Origin: Dipetalonema caudispina
Lineage: Eukaryota; Nematoda; Chromadorea; Rhabditida; Onchocercidae
NCBI GenBank assembly: GCA_013365325.1
Contig: JABVXV010000025.1
Coordinates: forward strand, 372,001-436,000
DNA length: 64,000 nucleotides
Direction of reading: 5' to 3'
The notes under the pieces were generated by a model. The model worked only from the letters and a program-made list of their open reading frames with translations. It was not told the DNA's origin and made no database searches. The first letter of the stretch is position 1. Every line of letters begins with the position of its first letter. Below are positions 1-12,911 of this stretch, piece after piece. Made by a program: the position numbers and the translations under genes.

Positions 1-459
1 AATCAAACAGGATCAGCAATGGAATAGTTAGCACTACTTTATATTAATAAACAATATTCCTTGCAGAAGCATGATCGGAAACCAAATGATAGATATTTAA
101 TTGAAAAGATGAAACTTTTAAACTTAATGAAACGAAAGCAGGAAATAATGTGGGTCAGTTGTAACATACTGGAAGTGATCAATAAAAAGATGGAATAAGT
201 GGGAAAGTTATTTTACAAATGTCTTAAATCACACTAGACAATTACGATTATCTCAAACAGCGGAGTTAAAGTTTTAAGAAATTTCCAAGATATGATGAAG
301 GAATTGAAGAAAAAAAACCGAAAATTTAAGTCAAAAGGTTTTTTCAAGACTACCGTGGCGATAAATCCCATATCCACAAATAACTTAAGTTCACTATAAA
401 AAAGAAAAGGATTTAATCTTTCTAATTGTTAAGTAGATTAATGATTAATGCTATCTCAC

Positions 460-753
460 CCCGCTGAGATTATTATGATCATAACCAATGAATGAGGTCT
501 TAAAGTGACACCTTTCTTGCTGGTGTTGTTCATGAACATCATTTTTGAAACATTCCACTGATACGCGAGGCTCACGCCGTTGCAAAAATTCACCATAACA
601 TCCAAATGCATTCAAATCATCCGCAGCTTTCAGATCAGATATTATAACCTGTTCGCCTTCCAATATCCCACAGTACTTACCAGTCGGAACAGATAATGGC
701 CTTTTACAATTCTCTACAGTTCCACGTTTACGTTCGAAAATCAATAAATCCAT
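460..753 (-). CDS. First coding exon of a tRNA-splicing endonuclease SEN2/TSEN2-like gene (partial, continues off the left edge)
   Basis: This is one open exon of 98 codons on the minus strand. The ATG chosen at 753 sits just inside an acceptor-like TTTCAG; an in-frame ATG at 774 lies upstream of that acceptor. The exon ends at a GTGAGA donor (459-454) in phase 0. The translation has the layout I know from the N-terminus of metazoan TSEN2: a basic FERKRG start, a P-L-x-x-P motif, then a stretch resembling the TSEN2 segment with VIVRN and GYFGKG (here QVIISD and FGCYGEFLQRREP). In the family, SEN2 is one of two catalytic subunits of the heterotetramer that removes introns from pre-tRNAs. The catalytic C-terminal domain is not in the window, so activity cannot be judged. 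No further exon was recognised in 1-459, which would then be intron. The identification rests on pattern memory over about 60 residues. Confidence 0.55.
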
Positions 754-3659
754 ATAATTTTCTGAAATTTTCAAAATTTCCTATTTTAAACGAACAGAAC
801 ATAGGCAATCATAATAATAATTATCCAAAAGTTACACTGAGAATAACTTATGAAAATACTGGGAGAAGACAGTATCCAAATTTGCTTGGGCAGTTACAAA
901 CCATTACATCATACAGCAGGCAGCAATGATTAATGAAGAAGAAAGGAAAATGAAAAATGGAAAATTGAAATGAAGAAACAAAGTGTTGATGAATGGATGG
1001 TGTCTATTTCAATTTAATCATATTTCAGAATAACAATACCAAATTCGTATTTAAAACATGCTGAAAGTTTGCACATACTACTAACTATATTATAACCGAA
1101 AGGATATCCTTATTTCCAGCATAAAAAGCCTTCTAACTCATTCCATATTCTTATTTATATAAACGATTAGAGATTGGGATAGTAAAAAAAGCGTAGATCA
1201 TTGGAATAAGGATGACTGATAAGTAAAACTTGAATAAGATGAAAGAAATAATAAATGAAAGGAACAGATTGTACCTGTCTTCGTAATGCTCCTTAATGTG
1301 CTCAATGGCACAGGGTAACAAAGCGATAAAAAACAAAATTAGCAAGCAGTGTGGCCCACCAAATCGATCTGCTGTTCACAAGACTCTTCCTACAAATATT
1401 CATTGATGTGAGATATTATATAAATGGTAAGATAATTTAGACACAGTGCACTAAGGTATCTTTGATGCGTAATGATGAAAGTTGAAACATCCATTCTTTC
1501 AACAACAATATGACTGACATCAAGAAGTTATCTTTCTGTTGGTCACATTCAAAGGCGTTGTTGACAGGAAGGATAATATGCAATGATAAAGAGAACACTG
1601 ATAGCACTGGTCGATACACGATGATATATCACTGATCATAAAGGTGAGGATGAGTATCTGGCAGGAAACCCGCCAAAATGCGAACACACAGCAAACAAGA
1701 AAGGATGAGAAAGGAAAGAGGTAGAAAAAAAATGGCATAATTATAAGGAGAGAAGACAAAAACTGAAGATATTTGGAGATGGATTCAGGCATAAATCTCT
1801 CACATATCGCAGATGCGGTAATTTCAGAATGGTAAGCTCATTTCAGTTTATGACGGAATAATGAATATAACAACAGGACTTATTCTCTGGTTGAGTTTTG
1901 CATCTCATTCTTGTCTCACACTATTTGCACCTTTCCACTTTTGAATCCCGATCTCCGTCAAAGAGTAGAAAAACAAATCTCACTTTTTTCGCTTACGACA
2001 TAAGTGGTACATACTACATCTATTCCGATACTCTTCTTTGCTATCTTAACATATTGTCATAGAATAGCTCCACTGCATTTTGTAATGATCATACGTTTTC
2101 ATCTCGATGGACATAGTAAGACCACGCATGAAACCAAATAAATCATTGGTAGGGATAATTTGAGAGAATAAAATTAGAAAATTAATCTAGTGTGAATGAA
2201 TGGTGGAGTTCTCGTAACTCGACATCCACCACTCATATCTTCTCATCTCTGTAGCACATGCAGAAAGACTGAGGATACATAACATGGGATGAATGAATGG
2301 ACGAATATCACGAAGAGTGCCAGAATGTAATCATTTGTCACAGCTCTTCCCGTATCCATCATCGTTCATTATTCCCAACGGAATTCAAACTATTCAATAT
2401 GCATACTTCTTGTTACTGTACGCTGGCTGTCAGCATTACAAATATATGAATACATATATCATATACATACATGAAATGTGTTTTGTTATAGAAAACTAAA
2501 ACTTTTAAGATAAACTATAACGGAATGTAGCCAGATATGAAAAAGGTCAGGTTGCATAAAAAAGTAATCGAAAGATTACTCAATTCTATTCATCATTCCA
2601 CAAATTTAACAACATGCACGAATCACACAGCATAATAACATATTATAGGCCATTCCTATTAACAGTACAGACGTTTGCTTCATAAATAACCAGAAATGCA
2701 ATAACATGACAAAAAAAAAGGCATGTGCGATTTTAAAATCAATTTAATGGAGCTGAAGGTTCCTTCTCGCAATACTCGGGAATTTTTAAATTTTCAATGA
2801 AATCTGTAAAATAAATACACAGAGAAGTACAATTCTCAGAGGAATCTGATGAGAAATAAAATACCGTTGCCTGATGACAACGAAAGAATATATGCTAGAC
2901 AGAAATTCTCATCAAGTGATACATTCTGCAGCGAAATCAATAGTACAAGTCACATCATTAATCATCATTCATTTCTACTAGGGCGGAGTTTGTTGACATC
3001 CTTTAAATAACATAAATCAAATCACCAATTACTGTCATATGGGTCTAACTAAATGAACCAAACTTAACAAAATGTACATCTCAACTAAACATCTCCAGAA
3101 ACTACATTTAAATAAACAGAAAAACGAAGAGACGGAAAATTTCTCTTGTGTAAGGAGTATCATGCATCATGCATTTTTTTAATGCGTTTTGGTAATGCAT
3201 TTTTCTAAACAATTACAACTGGAATATCATAATGAAAAATTATTTGCAATGCTTTCGATAGAATAAAATACCGAAGTAGGATTTGAGTCCCTGCACCAAG
3301 ACAAAAAAACTGCTACAGTGCCTGAGAGCATAAATGATGCAGTTGAATTATTAACGAAGACAACATCAAATTGGTGGAACCGACAACTCATAGATACATA
3401 TGTTTACTGAAATTTACTGAAAATCTGAAACTTTTGATCAGAGTTAAGAGTACTGACGCTTGAATTGAGTGGAACACATTATTTTTCTCTTTGGATTTAA
3501 CTTGAAACGGATAAAAAATCATTAAGCAAACAGTAAATAAATTCACATTTTTGCACATATGATAATGAGTGCTTTGATATCAGTTTGAAAAAATTCACTG
3601 AGATTAGTCTTGATAAAATGAAAAATAGTCTTCTCGTGAAGCCTTCTTTGGCTTCAAAA
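754..3659. other. Spacer between the SEN2-like and cohesin genes
   Basis: AT-rich sequence with no exon I can support. It should contain the 5' flank of the SEN2-like gene and the 3' untranslated region of the cohesin gene. Two hydrophobic minus-strand open frames (1151-1345 and 1520-1792) occur here. The first reads plausibly up to a GTACAA near 1275, but it matches no family I know and has no supporting neighbouring exon. Confidence 0.5.
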
Positions 3660-6600
3660 TTAATCATCGCCTCCATACACAGATGCTGCTGGTGTATACG
3701 TTGGCGTACCCTTTCCTCGTCCGCGACCTCGATTCCGTCCACGTACAGCGAAACTGCGAACAGTTGACACATCGTCATTACGCTCCTAAAAACTGATTTT
3801 TTTCATAAGAGATCATCCAAGTCCCATGATAAATTCTTCTATATAAGGTCAAGGTGATATGACCATTAATTTCGTGGTAATGAAAAATAAACAAATGAGT
3901 TGTCCATTTTACGAATTGCTGCCTGCCATACTCTCCAAGTATACAGTTAAATGTTTCAATTTGCGCATAATCAAATTTACTGAAAACAGAGGAATTCCTA
4001 ACTATTCACTACTTCAATCAATCCATCCCTTTGGAAACAAAAATACAGATGATATAAAATATTAAATTTTTACCTGTAAGGAGGCTTTGTAAATCATATA
4101 AGGCTCTTCTTTAGCGAATACTTCACCGTGTTTTTCCAAATATCGAAGACTGAAGACAGGCAAAAGTTAAGATAAAAACATAGAAACAAAAACTTTTTCT
4201 TCCTCCAATTAACTCAAAAATGAGTCTACTATTCAATGGATCTATCAAGTATATAGTCCACGGTTGTATATACAGTATAGAGATCACTGTATATCGCAAT
4301 ATGTCAAATGTAATTCAGTTCTCGAATCTATATCTTTCTTCAGCGAACATTTTCTTTGCACTACAATCATCATATATGATAGTTTTAAGGACTTACACAG
4401 AAATTTTGTCCTGTCGTAGCAATCTGCTACTAAATTCGCATAAAATTTCGAGAAAGCTTAAATTTGTATGCTGAATATCTCGACTTATACCCTCATCGTT
4501 TCTTAGGGCAAACACAATACCATCCCTGAAAATTCAATCGTTAAACTTATTAACTATATCAGTGATTCGGCATTACTAGCAATTCAACGAACAAACATCG
4601 TGTAAATATCTCACTTGTGAATAATGGCTAAAGCTTCACGGCTTTTAATTGGGTCAGAACCAAACAGACTGGAAAAACGTTTTGCCAGATCACGAATTGA
4701 AACAAAATCATCCGAATTTGGATCGATACAATTCCCTTCGGAAGCACGCTAAAAAGAAAGAATTAAAAGAAAACATAAACTATTATATCATCTGGAAAAA
4801 AGGAACATCTGAAAAAAGATTTTCACAGCTGATGACTTAAAAGTGTAAAACAAAACAAAATGAAGCGAAAAACAAGTAAAATTATCTAAATTAAGAGCAT
4901 CATACCTTGATTTCCTCGTAGTGATGGCAGAGTGCCGTTGCTACCGCTCTTGCACAACTCAACCGGTCCATATCGCGACATTTTGTGAGCAAAGTTTTCA
5001 AAATATCACCAAAGTCGGTGTAGAACTGTAAGCAAGCGCAAATTTGAGCATGAAGTCAAGAGAAACAGACAAAAATCAAAAAACCAAGATAAAAGGCGCA
5101 ACAAATATATACCTTCGTATAGAATTGTAATACTACACAAGCCTCGTAAATTGGAAGGATACCATGAAGTATCAGCTTACAAAATTGAACTAATATTTTG
5201 CGTCGCTTATGCATCAACTCCACTTGCGTCTGTTGATCCAAAGATCTTTCTGCATCAAAACTATCATCAGAAAGTATAAGTCGAAAAGCATTAAAATGAA
5301 TCTATTTTAAACCATAGTGGATACTTGAAAGGAACGACACTGGTAAATTTCATAACAAGTTCTGTCCCTGTATTTTCAGTTTCTCAATACAAACATTTAA
5401 ACGATAGTTAAATTTTCCCTTGAACAATTATTATACTATGAAAGTGGCTGGTATGATCAAAACGTTTTACCTGCATCATTTTCTTCCACGAAAACGTTAT
5501 CTTCCACAAACATTGAAAGTGCTCGCGTAATGTCCTTGTTCAATTCAATTGACAAACTTTTATCTGGTAGTCCATTGAACATCATTAAAGCATCCACAAA
5601 ACACAAAAATGCCTTCAATTTGTGAGGTGTTAAATAACTAACATTGTTATTAATTGGATATGCAAACAAAAAGGATAAAATCACTAACATTTTCAACACC
5701 CGATGCACCACTCATCATTATTGATGTAACCAGCACAGTAAACTGATCCCTATGCTTCCGCAATTTCTTCACTGCTTCCTAAAAATAAAGTGTAGAAACA
5801 CCTATTGCTCCCTCAACTATTTATTATCTAGGTGTAAATAGTCTAGACGCGTATGAGGCTTCCTCTGTACTATATTTTAGTTATTTATATTCTTCATCAT
5901 ACCTGAAACAGATCACAGGATAAAAGACAGTATGAGAATCCAGTGCATTCACTGAAATCTAATGCAAGGCTACATCAAATTATGAGGTAATTACATAAGG
6001 TTCAACAGAGACCTTATTCCTTAGCCTTATCACAATAATCAAAGTCAGGCAAATGGGACCTGAAATGAACAAAAGAATCTGAAACAATAACTAACTGCTT
6101 TATTTGGTTCCTGTTCAGTAACTAAACGATTTATGTCCCAGCTTAGAGTTGCAAACAGAAGAATAACGGCTTTTTCGCCAACATCACGTGAAACTTGCTT
6201 ATCTTCTGCATTTGTCAGCACACTGAGCGCAACATCCCACAACTGCCACTTTTTTAAATCTTCAAACCTGAAAAAAGAAAAAATTCCTTCATTGATTTCC
6301 TCCACAGCCGGAATCCTCCCTCATGCAGATAAAAAAGTTTACAAAGACCAAGCACAGGAAACATGCATTGCAAAGGCTGTAATTTTACGAAAAGCTGCAA
6401 GCATGGCAGCATCGTCTTCTTCATCCACTGTTTGTTCTCGATGAAAATGCTGTATAGAATGCCGCAGCTGCAAAGCCAAACCATCCAACATTTTCAAATG
6501 GTGCGTTTCTGTATGCTGTGCCACCTTTAATACGGAAAAATTAAAGCTTGTTAGATTATTATCTTTGACTCGAGCTAATTCTAGCGAAATTTAGCGGTGA

Positions 6601-9600
6601 AAGAATATAACGAGAAGACAAAACACTTCCCAAATGATCTGGACTTGAAGCAGTTATGAGTTGTAATTGCTCTCAATAAAATGATAACCACTACAAACAA
6701 GTTCTCTAAATTTCAAAATCTGATGAAAAGAGACAGAAACCAAAACGCTACTACTCACAATTTGGTGCGTGAGAGACCGAAATAGCCAAAGTGGTGACGC
6801 CAAAATATTCAGATACTGTCTCATCTCAATCGATGAGAAAAGCTACGAAAAATTTATGGGAAAAAATGTTTGCAGAAAAAAACTTACTGCAACATTGGTT
6901 GTGAAGTAAGACATTACTTCTGCAACACACTGAAGAATTTCATCATCCGCGTGTTTTTCAACGATGCTTTCCAAAATACTCATCAATTCATCCAGATGCT
7001 AAAAGAAGAACAGAAAACAGAAGTAGCAGCTTTGCATCTCAAACAAAAAAGGAACATAAAAAGAGGTAATAAAACGGAATGTTTACCTTTTCCAGCCTAC
7101 TAGCCATGTACATATCAAGTTGAAAATGGAGCGGTACAGTGATTAGGTTTGCCACTTTATCTCGATCAGCTATAAACTGAAAAAGATGTCTGATAAAGCA
7201 GGCATATCACAAGTGGAATCAAATAGCCAATATCGAAACTTTGCAAAACATCGCGCCACAGATTCACAAAAGGCACGAGTTACAGATAAGCACGGAAATG
7301 AATCAAAAGAAACATGCTTACAAATATACTAATCGGTAAGATTCATGATACACGCATATAAATACTTACACGCTGAAGAAGTTGTGGCAATTGGGGAATC
7401 AGCACTTCTGAAAGTCGAGCTCTGTCTTCTTGTAACAAGCGAACGTCTTTATTGACAATTGATCCTTTTCTGGACATATGAGCTCGCCCAATTGGACTTT
7501 CGCCGGAAGCTGCTTGTTTTACAGAGCAAACCAAAACTTCGATTAGTTCACTTTCGAAACCTTCGGCTAAAACGAAGCAACATAGCAGCAAAAAATGACT
7601 TCAGTTTTTATTTTTCAAAATGACATTAACTTTTCTTAGAGGTCACGAGACGCTGCAAAAAAAGTTAGCCATTAGCAAATCCAACGTTTCCACTCTTCTG
7701 CTTTCTTCTTCATAAGAAAAATACTTTTTCCTGAACAATTAAGATCGCCTTTTTATGGTCTAAAAAAGGAAATTATTACCAACCCTCGCCAGAAAGTAAC
7801 AAGTCTGCCATTGTTTTCCAATCTTTGATCATTGGATTAGTATCAATCAGAGCATCAACAAGATAAGCAGCATGATCATGGCACTAAAATGCAGAAGATA
7901 CAGCAAGAAAAAATTCCAAGGAATAAACAAATTACGGAAAACAAAACGCAAAGAATTAAGATGCTAACATCGCCTTCCACAAAGAACTGGACCAGATCAA
8001 TAATTAACTGCTTTGCGTTGTCGTTAGCACGGTTTTTTTCTGATGCAAGTACTTGTAAATTTTGAAATACCTGGAAAATACCAAATATACAATGTATATT
8101 ACAAATGCATAAAGAGAGGAAGTTGACTGCATCAAATAAAATTTTACGATCCCAAATAATTGAACATGACGCACTCCTCATTCTTGCCTTTAATCTAAAG
8201 TTTATAAAAACTATAAAGATTGTACACGAAATTAATAAAAAAGAAAAGTAAAAAACATTCACTTAGCAAACGGTAGATACAACTTTTCTAACTTACTTTT
8301 GTATTTAAAAATTCCCCAGCAGCCTGAGCCAGACCGCGATGATTACAGTACACCATCTCATAAATGGGTACACAGTCTTTCAATGTCAAAGCAGCTGGAT
8401 AAATACGATAGATTTCTGTCAGTAACTGACATGCACGTACTGCAACATCACTATCCTTATCCATGACCATAGTAACAAGGCGATCCTTGAATTTGTTCGT
8501 AAACAGTTCCAACTTCTGTGCCATATGCGGTTGGCTATATAGCGGAAGAAGTGCCAAAATACATTTCAAACGCACGTCGCTCACCTGAACAAGAAAATCA
8601 GAAGAAGAAAGAATGCAGATCTCATACTGTACCACTTCAAAATTCTAACCTTGTCATATAAAGACCAGCCGATATATTTGAGATATGAATCTTCAAGAAA
8701 ATGGTCTGGGTAGATCGACATCCACTGACCAAGTTCATTTATACAAATACTTCGGATATCTGGCACAACATCACTAAAACATGCTGGACAACTTGTAAAG
8801 ACCAAGAAAGTTTGATCCCTTCTTTTAACGGAAAAAATAAATGCAAAACTAACATTTTATTCTAAAATTTTAACAAATATGAAAATGATATTCCAAGACA
8901 AAAAGTAATTCAAGTGTGAAGGCAGTTTAAAAGTGCTACCAAGCGAACTGTGAGTCAAAACTTGCTAAAACCCATAAGGAAATAGATTTCACGTACCGAT
9001 AACGATGTACGAAGACACTTTTGAAAATATAAGTTAACATCTGTCTGATATCCTCAGTTTTATCATCAATCTAGAAAAACAAAAGGAAAAAAAATGACTT
9101 GGACTAGCAACAACAAAAGCCACAACATTTCACTATAAAATTAGAAAAGTGCTGCACTGAATGATAAGATATCAACATTTTGGTCATAAAACGAGTTAAG
9201 AAAAATGTTGCATTGAATGAATAGATAGGCTAGGAGATTCCGGGGACAAAAATCACCTTTGGAGAAAGGCAAGTAAAATAGATAAAATTCAGAACTGAAT
9301 AAAAGTCCTGTACTTCTGAGAAAAGTTTTGAAAACTAATAAGAAACCAACCTCGGCTTTTTTATTGATTAATGCATCAAGACGACTATTCGGTCCCTCGG
9401 CTCTTAACTTTGCCTTTTCAGTTTCAACCTACAAAAAAATAACTAATAAAAACAGTAAAAGTAAAAAAAAGTTGAAAACAGATTATTCAACGATGCACCT
9501 GTTTTATATTCTTCGCTTTAAGATCCACCAACTCCAAAGCAACATCTACAAGTGCGGATGATAATTTCATGGCTGAAACATTACACTCAGTTAAATATAG

Positions 9601-11828
9601 GGATTACATATTCAACATTTTTAAACTTTTAAATAATTTATAATAAATGTTTCGTTCGTACCAAAATCATTTGAAATTTCAAAGGATAAGACCACGATCA
9701 CTCAGATATGTCCAAGTTGCAATAAGATAAAACAAAAAGGCTTTTAGCATTAACAAATCTATAAGCAATATTTTATCCCCTTTAATGAAAAACTAAGCAT
9801 TTCTTACTAAGACAAAACCTAAAGTGGAGATTTCTTGAAAGAAACTAATCTAGTGCGAACCTATAAATGTAGATGTATGTCGAAATGCGCGCACCTGGCT
9901 GTCAGCCAAACCAGTGAGTAACTGGATAACGCCATCCATCAGACGTTGATCGAACACATAACTTGATTTGCATTTATTAACCAAAAGCTATAAATTTAAT
10001 TGCAATTAATAAATCCGTAAGCAATGTTCCATCTCTTTAGTGAGAAACCTATTTCCCAGCTAAAAATGCTTAAGTTGAATATTTTCTGAAAGAAGCTATT
10101 CTAATGCTAACCTATGAGTATAGATATACTTCAAAATCTGCGCACATGACAATCAGCTAAATCTGTGAGCAATTTTCCACAAATTCAAAATCCGAAATAA
10201 ATTTTAACAAACGTTTAAAAGATGCTTAAAGGAAAAAGTCACCAAAACAAAATCAGCAAGCGTTTGTTTAAATCTCTTCCACAGAGGTCCTGGCATGACC
10301 AATGGATAATCTCCAGTATCTTCATCAAACTGATCAGTCATTTGGCGAATTATTTCACTACAATTAAAACAGTTAACTTTATGAATATGAGTAGTTTAAA
10401 AAAGTGATAATTTATATCAAGCTTGAACAACTAGTTCATCTCTATTAAAAAATGTAAATTATGATGCATAAAAAGTGCAGACTAAGGAACAACTACAATC
10501 CCTACAAATTCATTATTCATTAAAATCATAAAACAGCATAACAAAATTACCTATACTCCATTGTTTGTAGCATAACAGATGAAATAATTCCCTTGCATCC
10601 ACAACACGAGATGAAGAACTGTTGTAATTGTACAAGAGCATTATCCGGATGCCTTTCATATTCTTCGATCCAGTTGTCAATCACTGTCTGAAATTTACTT
10701 TCCATAGCCAAAGAACAGCTTAATTTTACCAATACTGAGTTAAAAAGTTTAGTATTAATGGAAATTACATTATTTCGCTACTCGCACCGATGGGAAAACG
10801 TAACTGACACTCACATTCAAACAGTTATTACATTCAAAAAAGAAAAAAAGACCTTCGTTTTTTTGATTTATTCTCAATGAAAAACAATCATTACATGCAA
10901 ATTTTTGCCAGTTTTAACCATACTGAGCAGACTGCTTTCATCAGCATCTTCCTGAGAATATGTGCCACTTGCGCGACGACCAACACCTCGCGTTCGCGTA
11001 CTGCCTCGAGGACGTCCTCTTCTACCCTAAACATATTAACTATAGCCTGATATTTGTTCAGACAAAAACATATCAAAAAAGTTCTGATAATATGAAACAG
11101 AATGAAAGCAAGAAAAAAAGCCCAACAGTGGTTAGTGATTCAACCGATACAGCGACACCTTCCTCATACGATCGACGTTTTCGACCACGTGTGCTCAGCG
11201 TTGGTGTACGAAACAGCGAATCTGTTGACGATTCCAAATGAAATTCGGAATGCTGTTGCTCATCCTCTCTAAAATACTAGTTTCGTAAAAGGAACTGCGT
11301 TAAGCAGTTAAAGTTCTGAAAGTTTTTAACTCAGAGAACCTAACGTATTTCTGTGAAAACTTGAGTTGGAAGACAAATCATCATGAAATCTAACATACCA
11401 TGGAAAAGGACATCGTAACACTTCAATTCATACTAAAACAGATGAACAAAATCAATAAATGGGGAAAAGCAGGCAAAACGAATGAATCTTTAGTTAAAAT
11501 GCTAAGCTAACTGTTAGCTTAGCATTTTAAAACCAGGACAACCATTATATAGTGCCGGATACATTGGCTCCATCACAGAACACAATTATTGCATCCATGT
11601 TATGAAAAATTGGAAATAATGTAATAAATCAATAAAAAATGATATCTTTTAAATTATGATGATGGGCAATACATAACTCTACAAAGAAAAAATAACTTAC
11701 GAAGAGATGTGTGACAAGTTCATCGAACTAGGAGTGCTGTCCACGTGTCCCGAAAGAGATGAGTCCACGTATTGTCTTGTAATGCCACGTGTAGTCATAC
11801 AGTAAGCCGTATGTTCCTCTTCTTCCAT
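3660..11828 (-). CDS. scc-3: Cohesin subunit SA/STAG/SCC3 homologue, about 27 exons
   Basis: SA/STAG proteins bind the kleisin RAD21/SCC1 and complete the cohesin ring complex in sister-chromatid cohesion. Exons, 5' to 3' on the minus strand: 11701-11828, 11127-11268, 10895-11026, 10551-10687, 10243-10357, 9861-9987, 9499-9572, 9351-9428, 8997-9070, 8650-8773, 8297-8584, 7969-8070, 7784-7883, 7370-7566, 7087-7176, 6888-6998, 6759-6842, 6343-6524, 6096-6267, 5689-5778, 5471-about 5637, 5113-5249, 4906-5025, 4615-4748, 4397-4525, 4074-4149, 3660-3785. The product is about 1,145 residues, close to other family members. Hallmarks are [14 protein letters not shown] followed by [19 protein letters not shown], and the stromalin conserved domain: HRYRD across the 8997/8773 junction, then [13 protein letters not shown] and [11 protein letters not shown]. 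The N-terminus has an AT-hook-like GRRGRPRGS (11000-11026), as in vertebrate SA1. The C-terminus is Arg/Gly-rich and ends SVYGGDD. Nearly all exon phases join; the donor of exon 2 and the acceptor of the 5471 exon are unresolved. The ATG at 11828 lies five bases after a TTTTAG acceptor. Confidence 0.93.
10112..10180 (-). pseudogene. Decayed tandem copy of a cohesin-gene exon
   Basis: Within the intron between exons 10243-10357 and 9861-9987, the minus strand reads [14 protein letters not shown], then TGA, then SISILI. The live exon reads [21 protein letters not shown] at the same place, so the CGA arginine codon has become TGA (10131-10133). A GTTAGC donor-like hexamer still follows the copy where the live exon has GTTCGC. 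Resemblance continues into flanking intron DNA: 9750-9987 aligns by eye with about 10000-10200. This supports a tandem segment duplication followed by decay. Its 5' part no longer resembles the live exon. Confidence 0.75.
11494..11530. repeat. Perfect 18-bp inverted repeat with a one-base spacer
   Basis: Arms 11494-11511 and 11513-11530 are exact reverse complements (TTAAAATGCTAAGCTAAC and its complement) with a single T between them. It lies in the first intron of the cohesin gene. Such a near-loopless palindrome would form a hairpin or cruciform. I see no flanking target-site duplication. Confidence 0.9.
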
Positions 11829-12911
11829 TTCTGCTAAAATATTCACAATATTAGAAATAATAACCGTAATTGTCCTGACTTACTTTTGTCACTTACCGCA
11901 GAGAAGCTATCATTGATATTCGCAACAGGCAACATCTCTAGCTTAACACTCCATACTATTCCTTCTTCTCACTGTCGTGTCTCTCACACTTGCAAAGTAT
12001 TTTTTTTTTCTTTCTTTTTAACATATAGCATTCGAAGAAGGAAGTTAGAAGTGGGTCAAGTAACGGTTGACCTTTAGGAAGTATGGACAGAAGGCAGTTT
12101 AGAGATTGTTACTATTCATAGAAATATTAAAACATAGAAAACGGAAATGACACATTGCATGTATCTCTGACATTAGCTTTTGGAAAAGTGATGATATAGC
12201 TGAGTAGCTTCTCAACTTTTGTTAACAGAGTGAGCTTATCGAATCCTTCTTAATGATGAGGGCAAATTTCCTCACTTCTCTTCCTTAAAGTTTGAATTTT
12301 AAAAGATTGGAAGGGAGGATTTTAAAAAAAAAATTTTAAATGTATTGCTAAGAAAAATAAAAATAGCTTCCTATGTTCGTATTTTGCAACAATATTATTA
12401 AGATTATTGAAATCATTTCTGATAATATTGTTTAGGGTAAAATGCAATCACATCCAATCTATTCTACCCTGCCATTATTAACTTATCCGTTATCTTCACT
12501 ACGTCTACTTTTATGAATGCTAAATGAATGATCGCTGAATATTATTTGGTAGTATTCTGTTTTTTCGTGAATTCTAATTAATGATTCTCATCCTTTGATA
12601 ATATACCTACGATATCTTCAGTTTCTCTAGCCTTGTTATTTTCCTTATGAATTAAAAAAATCCACCCTAAATTTGGAAGTTTTTTGTTTTTTTGTTCCGG
12701 AAAATAAAAATGCTATTAAACAGTTGAATACCGGAATCTGCATATTCAAGCAGAGTTGGGAGACTATAAAATGTATTCTTCATTCCAAAGATTGTCTTCT
12801 TTTTAACTTCTGCATAATGTAAGCAGTCTTACCATTATTATCCCATTCTACCGCTCCTTTAGTTCATGCATATATCCTGAAGTTTTTAGATCAAAGTCTT
12901 GCTATTTTTAG
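11829..12911. promoter_or_regulatory. Divergent intergenic region between the cohesin and REEP genes
   Basis: About 1.1 kb separates the cohesin ATG (minus) from the first recognisable REEP exon (plus), so it probably holds the 5' regions of both genes. The unidentified first coding exon of the REEP gene should lie here or slightly upstream. No TATA box or specific binding site could be assigned with confidence. Confidence 0.4.

Noticed and set aside
1151..1345. Hydrophobic minus-strand open frame (LILFFIALLPCAIEHIKEHY)
   Set aside because: It has some protein-like character up to about 1275, but no ATG in the plausible exon, no joining exon and no known family. Kept only as a note in the spacer entry.
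1520..1792. 90-residue hydrophobic open frame
   Set aside because: Phe/Ser/Leu-rich reading of pyrimidine-rich sequence with no splice or family support; it looks like chance.
3270..3310. TTTGAGTCC followed by CTGCACCA, resembling a tRNA T-loop and CCA end
   Set aside because: No A-box, anticodon stem or acceptor complement lies at the right distance, and CCA is not normally encoded in eukaryotic nuclear tRNA genes.
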